Part shown: positions 6,250 to 10,854 of the stretch, piece after piece
Layout of the letters: the number at the start of each line of letters is the position of its first letter
Position numbering within the stretch: position 1 is the first letter of the stretch
Assembly (NCBI GenBank): GCA_002403295.1
Contig: DHHN01000054.1
Location: 493-11,346, forward strand
Reading direction: 5' to 3'
Source: a bacterium UBP1_UBA4771
GTDB lineage: Bacteria > Krumholzibacteriota > Krumholzibacteriia > Krumholzibacteriales > Krumholzibacteriaceae
Length of the DNA: 10,854 bases
The notes under the pieces: model-generated
Databases searched by the model: none
What the model was told of the DNA's origin: nothing
What the model saw: the letters and a program-made list of their open reading frames with translations, nothing else
Position numbers and translations under genes: made by a program

Positions 6250-7464
6250 ATGAAATCGTTCGGAGTGCTGCTTCTTTTTTCGTGCTTCCTGACGCTCGGC
6301 TCCGCAGCGGCTCATGCCGATTCGAGCGGACGAATACACGGCACGATCACGACCGTGGACGGAGAGGTGTACGAGGGGCTCATCCGATGGGACAAGAACG
6401 AAGCCTCGTGGTTCGATATCCTGAACGGCAACAAGAAGATCCGGGACGGACACCGTGTCCGGAGCCGCGAAAGGATTCGCGTCTTCGGCATCACGATCGG
6501 CGAACGCATGAGCTCGGGAGACCTCGGATCCGCCCAATCGGGCCTGTGTTTCGGCCATCTGCAAAGCCTCGAGCCGGCGGGCGGGGACGCCGCCCGCCTC
6601 GTTCTCAAATCCGGGCAGACGATCACGCTCGAGGGGGGCTCCTCCGACATCGGCAGGGGCATCCGAGGGATCGTCATCGAGGACGCCGCGGAGGGCGAGA
6701 CCTCCCTCGATTGGGATGATATCGAACGCATCGAATTCTCGCAGGGCGCGGCGAATCTCGCGTCGCAGTTCGGCGAGCGGCTCTACGGCACCCTCACGAC
6801 GCGGCGCGGCGACGAATTCACGGGCTGGGTGAGCTGGGACGTCGACGAGCTCTTCACCGAGGACATTCTGGACGGAGCGGAAGGCCGGCGCGACCGGAAG
6901 GTGCGGTTCGGCAAGCTCGCGTCGATCGAGCGTCGCAGCTCCTCGAGCGCGACCCTCGTCTTCCTGACCGGGAAAGAGATGGTTCTGCGGGGTACGAACG
7001 ACGTCGATCGCGGCAATCGCGGCATCGCGATCTACGACCCCGGCTTCGGCCAGGTGACGGTCGACTGGAGCGAATTCGCCCGGCTCGACCTCAAGACCCC
7101 GCCGGCGCAGCCGGCCTACAAGGACTTCGACGGCGGCCGCCCCCTCGAGGGCACCGTCTTCACGGCCGACGGGAAGCGGCACGACGGAACGATCCGGTGG
7201 GACGACGACGAGACGCACACGTGGGAGATCCTCGACGGCGATAGCCGCGGCGCGTCGTTCGACGTCGAGTTCGGCGCGATCAAGGAAATCAAGCGCGAGG
7301 GCTTCCGCGCCGCCGCCGTCACGACGTGGGGCGGCCGGACGCTGCGGCTCGGCGGATCGAACGACGTCGACGGCGACAACCGCGGCATCTACGTCAAATC
7401 GCCGGACGGGAAGGAAGTGAAGATAGATTGGGACGAATTCGACCGGGTCGAATTCGTCCGATAG
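6250..7464 (+). CDS. Secreted protein of three tandem beta-rich repeats, function unknown
   Basis: This is a 404-residue exported protein and the only plus-strand gene here. Residues 1-23 form a clear signal peptide (K2, hydrophobic core, AHA just before residue 24). The remainder is three repeats at 28-164, 177-282 and 297-403. Each opens with G-T-x-x-T-x-x-G-x-x-x-x-G-x-x-x-W-D and a (D/E)IL(D/N)G turn. Each closes with a G-x-x-x-x-L-x-G, D-(V/I), RGI run and a final DW-x-(D/E)-(F/I)-x-R-(I/V/L)-(E/D)-(F/L). The alternation of hydrophobic and charged residues predicts short beta strands. Repeats 2 and 3 align almost without gaps, while repeat 1 carries about 30 extra basic residues (roughly 64-93). 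There are no enzyme motifs, transmembrane anchor or sorting signal. The start has an ideal AGGAGG nine bases upstream; an earlier open frame lacks one. Similar hypothetical proteins exist, but I know no function. A periplasmic or surface structural or binding role is inferred. Confidence 0.85.
   Translation: MKSFGVLLLFSCFLTLGSAAAHADSSGRIHGTITTVDGEVYEGLIRWDKNEASWFDILNGNKKIRDGHRVRSRERIRVFGITIGERMSSGDLGSAQSGLCFGHLQSLEPAGGDAARLVLKSGQTITLEGGSSDIGRGIRGIVIEDAAEGETSLDWDDIERIEFSQGAANLASQFGERLYGTLTTRRGDEFTGWVSWDVDELFTEDILDGAEGRRDRKVRFGKLASIERRSSSSATLVFLTGKEMVLRGTNDVDRGNRGIAIYDPGFGQVTVDWSEFARLDLKTPPAQPAYKDFDGGRPLEGTVFTADGKRHDGTIRWDDDETHTWEILDGDSRGASFDVEFGAIKEIKREGFRAAAVTTWGGRTLRLGGSNDVDGDNRGIYVKSPDGKEVKIDWDEFDRVEFVR
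6331..7458 (+). repeat. Three tandem coding repeats (about 106-137 codons each)
   Basis: Coding repeats lie at 6331-6741, 6778-7095 and 7138-7458. Copies 2 and 3 are closest: a 13-base identity CGAACGACGTCGA recurs at 6995-7007 and 7358-7370, 363 bases apart and in register (121 codons). The copies have diverged enough that the relation is seen mainly in protein, so the duplications are not recent. Confidence 0.85.
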
Positions 7465-7501
7465 CGCCGCGCGACGGAGGCGCCGCCCGCGTCGAACGAA
7501 T

Positions 7502-7556
7502 CGGGAGGGGCGGATTGCCCATCCATTCGGGCACCCCAAGCGATCCGCTCTTCCCG
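7502..7556. terminator. Bidirectional terminator-like hairpin between convergent genes
   Basis: CGGGAGGGGCGGAT (7502-7515) pairs with ATCCGCTCTTCCCG (7543-7556) over 14 positions. Two of these would be G-U pairs in the plus-strand RNA. Inside is a smaller stem TGCCC/GGGCA (7516-7520, 7529-7533). It sits between the ends of the repeat protein gene and the YciI-like gene, where both transcripts must stop. A moderately T-rich stretch (CTTCTATTTTCT) follows on the plus strand, which suits termination of the repeat protein transcript. Confidence 0.5.
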
Positions 7557-7560
7557 CCTT

Positions 7561-7860
7561 CTATTTTCTGCGCGAGAAAAGTCTCTCGAATCCGGGATAT
7601 GCGGCGAGGGGAATGATCTCGAACTCGATCAGGCGCTCGCGCGCGAGCGGAAGCGTGGCGAGAGCGGCGCGCGCCTCATCGACGCCGGCGGCCTCGAGCA
7701 CGAGGACGGCCTCGCGCCGGTCGGGGCGAAAATAGAGCTCGCGGATGACGCCTTCCTGATACAACGCCCAGGCGCGGGCGGCCTCCTCCTCGAGGATGCG
7801 CTGCGTGAAGGCGTCGGGAGAGGCTCCCGGCATCTCCTTCTCGATTGCGAGAATCTTCAT
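7561..7860 (-). CDS. YciI/muconolactone-isomerase-like small protein (dimeric alpha/beta barrel)
   Basis: This is a 99-residue protein of the ferredoxin-like dimeric alpha/beta barrel type. The strand-helix order is visible: MKILAIEKE, an Ala/Glu-rich helix (17-36), IRELYFRPD (39-47), AVLVLEA (51-57), helix DEARAALATLPL (61-72) and LIEFEIIPL (77-85). The end YPGFERLF is typical of a sub-group often labelled muconolactone isomerase-like or YciI-related. No catabolic genes surround it, so ring-cleavage isomerase activity is doubtful and the exact role is unknown. The ATG at 7860 has GAGGGAG four bases upstream. It lies 43 bases downstream of the DUF2378/V4R-like gene on the same strand, most likely in one operon. 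Confidence 0.75.
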   Translation of the reverse strand: MKILAIEKEMPGASPDAFTQRILEEEAARAWALYQEGVIRELYFRPDRREAVLVLEAAGVDEARAALATLPLARERLIEFEIIPLAAYPGFERLFSRRK

Positions 7861-7903
7861 CGTACTCCCTCGATCGCCTTCTCCGCGGGCGCGGATCCGG
7901 GCG

Positions 7904-8461
7904 TCACTCGCTCCATGTGAGACGATACCGGCAACAGGAGCCGCCGCGGGCGCGGCATTCCTCCTCGACGACCTCGACGCCGCGGGCTCCGCACATCCGG
8001 AGCGCCTCCCGGTACCAGCCCACCACCGTGAGACAATCCGGCACTGAAAAGGTCTTCGCGTCGTAGGTCGTCAGCACGCCGGAGGCGGGTCCCGTTCGCT
8101 CGTACTCCCGTCGTCCGGTATCGTAGTAGAACTTGTAGATCACGTCCGCTTTCTCGAGAAACGCTTGGGGATCCCCCGGCGTGAGAAACGACTTGTGCAC
8201 CTTGGCCAGGCTCCGCCTCGCCGATTTCGCGCCGATCTCCTCGAACAGCTTCTTGTCTCCGCCGCCGAGAAGATCCACGATCGCCTTGTCGAGGCGCTCC
8301 CCGATCGCGAAGGGATACCATTTGGCCGTGAGAATGAGATCGCCGAGCGCCGCCCTGTCCTCCTCGGGCAGCGCCGCGAGCACGCGCCCCCACGCCTCCT
8401 CTCCGAAATTGTCGACGACGAATTCCTTGCGAGCCTGCAGGATGAGTCCCTTGATTTCCAT
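7904..8461 (-). CDS. DUF2378/V4R-like putative sensor protein
   Basis: This is a 185-residue soluble protein resembling the DUF2378 (TIGR02265, expanded in Myxococcus) group and the heme-NO/V4R ligand-binding fold. Visible features are the opening MEIKGLILQARKEFV, the helix LPEEDRAALGDLI, WYPFAIGERLDKAI (48-61), a central HKSFLTPGDPQAFL (89-102) and a C-terminal half YYDTGRREYERTGPASG. The end carries a cysteine set, C143, C157, C169, C176 and C177, in ECRARGGSCCRYRLTW (168-183). This is the V4R-like place where metal or ligand may bind. The length fits a single domain with no output domain, signal peptide or membrane segment. The start at 8461 follows GAGAGGAAGG with a 9-base spacer; the open frame upstream overlaps the promoter and the preceding gene. 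Ligand and output are unknown. It is followed by the YciI-like gene. Family assignment is from memory of the sequence pattern and is moderate. Confidence 0.68.
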   Translation of the reverse strand: MEIKGLILQARKEFVVDNFGEEAWGRVLAALPEEDRAALGDLILTAKWYPFAIGERLDKAIVDLLGGGDKKLFEEIGAKSARRSLAKVHKSFLTPGDPQAFLEKADVIYKFYYDTGRREYERTGPASGVLTTYDAKTFSVPDCLTVVGWYREALRMCGARGVEVVEEECRARGGSCCRYRLTWSE

Positions 8462-8506
8462 TCTTCGGAACCTTCCTCTCCCGTTGCGCGGCACTGCACT
8501 CGCGGG

Positions 8507-8535
8507 ATAATGAGCCAATCGACGCGCGATTGCAA
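8507..8535 (-). promoter_or_regulatory. Candidate promoter of the DUF2378/YciI-like pair
   Basis: On the minus strand, TTGCAA (8530-8535) and CATTAT (8507-8512) are exactly 17 bases apart, each 4 of 6 to consensus, in the 106-bp gap after the hydrolase gene. Initiation near 8500 would give a leader of about 40 bases containing the ribosome-binding site. Confidence 0.38.
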
Positions 8536-8567
8536 GGTTGGCGTTTCGGAGCGGAGCCCGCGAGCGG

Positions 8568-9392
8568 TCAGAATCGCCGGAGAAACTCGTCGAACCCCCG
8601 GTAAAACTCCGCCGGATTGTCCAAATAGACGAGGTGATCCGAGTCCGGAACTTCAACGTACGTGCAGTCCTTCGCGATGCCGCGCATTTCATCGGCTTCC
8701 TCGCGCGGCACGCTCCAACTTTCGGCGGCTCTGACGAGAAGCACGGGACATTCGACGCGTCCGAGGGAATCGCGCCAGTCGCGGCTCGCGCGGGCGATCG
8801 CGGCCATCGCGCGCCGCGAAAAGAGGAAATCGTAGCCGTCGAGCGTTTCGACGAGGCTCTCCGCGAAGTACCGCACGCTCGACTGGCGCTTGAAGCGGCC
8901 GCCGAGATCGCGCAGCGCCTCGTCGATCGTCGAGTACGGCGTGGGCCAATCGCGGGTGAGCCCGTCGTCGTTCGGGTCGTCGGAGGCGAGCGCGGCGACG
9001 GGGCCGCCGAACCCCTCGTCGAGGATCGCCACGCCCTTCACCGCTTCGGGATAGAGGGCCGCGAGATATGCCGCCACGCGCCCTCCCATCGAATGCCCGA
9101 CGACGATCGCCGGCGGGCATTGGAGCTGCCGGAGCAGCTCGTAGGCGTCCCTCGCCATGTCCTCGGCGCCGTAGCCGCTCCCCGGTTTGTCGCTCAGTCC
9201 GTGCCCCCGCTGGTCGGGCGCGATGATCCGGTACCGGTCCCGGTGGCGCATGATGAAATCGCTCCAAGTCTCCCCTCTTCCCCAGCGCCCGTGGAGGCAC
9301 AGGATGCAGGGAAGCTCGGACGACGTGTCGCGGCAGAAGAGGCGAATGCCGTTCACCGCCGCGAAGGCCCGTCCCAGAACGTGTCTGCCCAT
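8568..9392 (-). CDS. Alpha/beta hydrolase fold protein
   Basis: This is a 274-residue esterase/lactonase/MenH-like alpha/beta hydrolase. The oxyanion region is LCLHGRWG (31-38), followed by IIAPDQRGHGLSDKP (56-70). The nucleophile elbow is GHSMGG with S101, and the C-terminal histidine is H253 in PDSDHLVYLDNP. The acid is less clear: where most members have Asp after strand 7 (about 220-228) the sequence is RAAESWSVP. Either E224 or D125, which follows strand 6 in AILDEG, would have to serve. The cap region (about 135-200) is charged and gives no substrate clue. The ATG at 9392 is chosen with a GGAGGGGG stretch upstream; a GTG at 9431 would add 13 residues. There is no signal peptide, so it is probably cytosolic. 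It sits 87 bases downstream of rluE on the same strand, with a promoter candidate in the gap. Confidence 0.88.
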   Translation of the reverse strand: MGRHVLGRAFAAVNGIRLFCRDTSSELPCILCLHGRWGRGETWSDFIMRHRDRYRIIAPDQRGHGLSDKPGSGYGAEDMARDAYELLRQLQCPPAIVVGHSMGGRVAAYLAALYPEAVKGVAILDEGFGGPVAALASDDPNDDGLTRDWPTPYSTIDEALRDLGGRFKRQSSVRYFAESLVETLDGYDFLFSRRAMAAIARASRDWRDSLGRVECPVLLVRAAESWSVPREEADEMRGIAKDCTYVEVPDSDHLVYLDNPAEFYRGFDEFLRRF

Positions 9393-9446
9393 GGACGATC
9401 GTTCCCCCTCCGAGAGTGCGTGTGGTTGCACCGGCCGCTTATAGGT

Positions 9447-9477
9447 ATTTTACACCATGTCGACGGGGAACTGGCAA
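9447..9477 (-). promoter_or_regulatory. Candidate promoter of the alpha/beta hydrolase gene
   Basis: On the minus strand, TTGCCA (9472-9477, 5 of 6) and TAAAAT (9447-9452, 5 of 6) lie 19 bases apart in the short A+T-rich gap after rluE. Initiation near 9440 would leave about 48 bases to the ATG at 9392. The spacing is slightly long, so this is moderate. Confidence 0.4.
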
Positions 9478-9479
9478 GA

Positions 9480-10067
9480 TTATAAATGCGGGAACGGATC
9501 GCGAAGATCGGATGGCGGGGCCTCGCGGAATTCGCCCGGGGCGAGGGCGCCGAGGCTCCACGGCCCGACGGCGTCCCTGATGAGCCGGAGCGTCGGATGG
9601 CCGGCGGCCGCCGTCATGCGGCGCACCTGGCGGTTTCGCCCCTCGACGATCGTGAGGGCGATCCACGCCGTCGGCAGGCTCGCGCGGCTGCGGATCGGCG
9701 GCGTGCGCTCCCACACGTCCGGAGGCTCGATTCGATCCGCGGCGGCGGGAAGGGTCACGCCGTCGGCGAGACGAACGCCCCGGCGCAGCAGCTCGAGCGC
9801 GGCGCCGTCCGGCGCTCCCTCCACCTGCACGAGGTACCGCTTCGCGAGCTTGCCGCGCGGATCGGTGATGAGATGCTGCGCCCTGCCCCAGTCGGTGAGG
9901 ATCACGAGCCCTTCGCTGTCGTAATCGAGCCGCCCGGCGGGATAGACTCCCGGGATGCGGATGTAATCGGCGAGCGTGGCCTTGCCCCCGCTCGGGCTGA
10001 ACTGGCAGAGGACGCGGTACGGCTTGTTGAAGAGAACGAGTCGGTACGGCGGCGTCGCAACGCTCAT
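9480..10067 (-). CDS. rluE: 23S rRNA pseudouridine synthase RluE
   Basis: This is a 195-residue RsuA-family pseudouridine synthase without an N-terminal S4 domain, as in RluE, which isomerises U2457 in E. coli 23S rRNA. The opening LVLFNKPYRVLCQFSPSGG matches the family. GRLDYDSEGLVILTDWG at 45-61 contains the catalytic aspartate D48. RYLVQVEG (77-84), PPIRSRASLPTAWIALT (123-139) and EGRNRQVRRMTAAAGHPTLR (142-161) are the other conserved blocks. The ATG at 10067 is preceded by GGGAG about nine bases away. A GTG immediately before it (10070) would give one more residue and cannot be excluded. The end is a Pro/Asp-rich tail. Target uridine is inferred from the close resemblance to E. coli RluE. 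It is 78 bases downstream of the alcohol dehydrogenase gene, with a hairpin between them. Confidence 0.92.
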   Translation of the reverse strand: MSVATPPYRLVLFNKPYRVLCQFSPSGGKATLADYIRIPGVYPAGRLDYDSEGLVILTDWGRAQHLITDPRGKLAKRYLVQVEGAPDGAALELLRRGVRLADGVTLPAAADRIEPPDVWERTPPIRSRASLPTAWIALTIVEGRNRQVRRMTAAAGHPTLRLIRDAVGPWSLGALAPGEFREAPPSDLRDPFPHL

Positions 10068-10108
10068 CACGGCACGCTCCCGTCGGGCGGATTCGGCCGC
10101 CGTCCCGG

Positions 10109-10133
10109 GGAAAGGCGCCGGCGCCGCCTTTCC
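10109..10133 (-). other. Stem-loop between the alcohol dehydrogenase gene and rluE
   Basis: GGAAAGGCG (10109-10117) and CGCCTTTCC (10125-10133) form a perfect 9-bp stem with a 7-base loop; the centre GGCGCCGGCGCC is itself a palindrome. It lies 12 bases after the dehydrogenase stop. There is no U-tract, so it is either a weak terminator or an mRNA processing or stability element. Confidence 0.42.
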
Positions 10134-10145
10134 GCCGGGCCGGCG

Positions 10146-10854
10146 TCAGGAAACGCGGAGGACCTTGGCGCCGCGGACGCTCCCTCTCTTGAGCTCGACG
10201 AGCGCGCGGTTCGCCTCCTCGAGCGGATACTCCTCGACCCCGGGGCGAACGGGAATCGCCGCCGCGAACTCGAGAAACTCCCTCACGTCGCCTCGCGCGA
10301 CGTTCGCGACGCTCTTGATCTCCCGTTCCATCCAGAGGTGCGCCGCGTAATCGAGCCGGAGGAGCTCCCGCTTGTCGGCGTCCTCCTTGCGGATCGCGTT
10401 CACGACGAGCCGGCCGCCCGGCTCGATGCGTCGGAGCGCCTCGACGACCGGCTTCCACGCCGGGGTCGTATCGATGACGGCCGCGCACGGCTCCGGCGGC
10501 TCATCCGCGGTGTCGCCGGCCCAGGCGGCCCCGAGCTCGCGGGCGAACTCCCGCTCCCGCCCGCTCCGCGCGAAGACGAACACCTTCGAGGCGGGATATC
10601 GATGCCTCGCCATCATGAGGACGAGGTGCGCCGAAGCGCCGAAACCCGTGAGCCCGAGGGTTTCTCCGTCGCGGAGCCGCGCGAGCCGGAGCGAACGATA
10701 CCCGATCGCGCCGGCGCAGAGAAGGGGGGCCGCCTCGGCGTCCGAGAACGCATCCGGAATCGCGTGCGCGAAATCCCCGCGGACCGTCATGTACTCGGCG
10801 TAGCCGCCGTCCACGTCGCGGCCGGTCGCCCTGAAATCGGCGCAGAGATTCTCC
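10146..10854 (-). CDS. Zinc-dependent alcohol dehydrogenase (MDR superfamily), 5' end missing
   Basis: This is the C-terminal 235 residues of a medium-chain, zinc-dependent, NAD(P)-linked alcohol dehydrogenase; about 100 residues lie beyond the window. The fragment begins at ENLC, the end of the four-cysteine structural-zinc loop, then TG and VDGGYAEYMTV. AAPLLCAGAIGYRSL precedes the Rossmann fold with LTGFGASAHLV, the dinucleotide-binding glycine motif in the GFGASAH variant of a COG1064 (AdhP-like) sub-group. Later come GRLVVNAI and a C-terminal PLEEANRALVELKRGSVRGAKVL. The frame stays open to the window edge without a stop, so the gene continues to the right. The catalytic zinc ligands C and H/E are in the missing part. 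Oxidation of a primary alcohol or reduction of an aldehyde is known for the family; the substrate is unknown. Confidence 0.93.
   Translation of the reverse strand, partial: ENLCADFRATGRDVDGGYAEYMTVRGDFAHAIPDAFSDAEAAPLLCAGAIGYRSLRLARLRDGETLGLTGFGASAHLVLMMARHRYPASKVFVFARSGREREFARELGAAWAGDTADEPPEPCAAVIDTTPAWKPVVEALRRIEPGGRLVVNAIRKEDADKRELLRLDYAAHLWMEREIKSVANVARGDVREFLEFAAAIPVRPGVEEYPLEEANRALVELKRGSVRGAKVLRVS

Noticed and set aside
7351..7392. A true calcium-binding EF-hand in repeat 3
   Set aside because: The flanking helices of an EF-hand are absent and the residue after the third Asp is not the usual Gly. It is kept only as a low-confidence loop observation.
6127..7539. Minus-strand open frame of 470 codons opposite the repeat protein gene
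   Set aside because: The plus strand has a signal peptide, an ideal ribosome-binding site and internal repeats. The minus frame has none of these.
1..10854. CRISPR array, tRNA, rRNA, transposase, integrase or phage defence cluster
   Set aside because: I saw no regular direct repeats outside the coding repeats, no tRNA-like cloverleaf ends, and no transposase, nuclease or toxin motifs in any credible gene.

Overview
The window is GC-rich chromosomal DNA (about two thirds G+C by eye) from a bacterium. It holds ten protein genes, nine of them complete. Good Shine-Dalgarno sequences (GGAGG-type) and sigma70-like hexamers can be read in front of several genes. The mix suggests an uncultured or little-studied high-GC, Gram-negative-type lineage, for example near Myxococcota, Acidobacteriota or an Eisenbacteria/Krumholzibacteria-like phylum. 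That mix includes an exported M3 oligoendopeptidase, an RlmI/MutT pair, a GT87 mannosyltransferase-like membrane enzyme, a DUF2378/V4R-like protein and a secreted repeat protein. The phylum is inference only; there is no rRNA or marker gene to settle it.

Layout. All genes but one are on the minus strand, so the left end is downstream. From right to left: a zinc-dependent alcohol dehydrogenase cut by the window edge (10146-10854), the 23S rRNA pseudouridine synthase RluE (9480-10067), an alpha/beta hydrolase (8568-9392), a DUF2378/V4R-like protein (7904-8461), and a small YciI/muconolactone-isomerase-like protein (7561-7860). A convergent hairpin separates these from the only plus-strand gene (6250-7464), which encodes a secreted protein of three tandem beta-rich repeats. 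Divergent from it is a four-helix membrane protein (5659-6048), followed by a GT87-like membrane glycosyltransferase (4122-5561), a MutT-type Nudix hydrolase overlapping an RlmI-family rRNA methyltransferase (3562-3960 and 2378-3565), and an exported PepF-like M3 peptidase (50-1978).

How the genes work together. Only two groupings look functional: mutT-rlmI, joined by an ATGA stop/start overlap, and DUF2378-YciI-like, 43 bases apart on one strand with one promoter candidate upstream. RluE and RlmI both modify 23S rRNA but lie about 6 kb apart and do not form an operon. The remaining genes look like independent housekeeping or envelope units.

I see no CRISPR array, insertion sequence, integrase, tRNA, rRNA, toxin-antitoxin pair or phage gene. 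The least explained items are the triple-repeat secreted protein, the DUF2378/YciI-like pair, and a set of GC-rich hairpins with GGCGCC cores and no U-tract in or near intergenic gaps. I do not see convincing evidence of a complete new multi-gene system.
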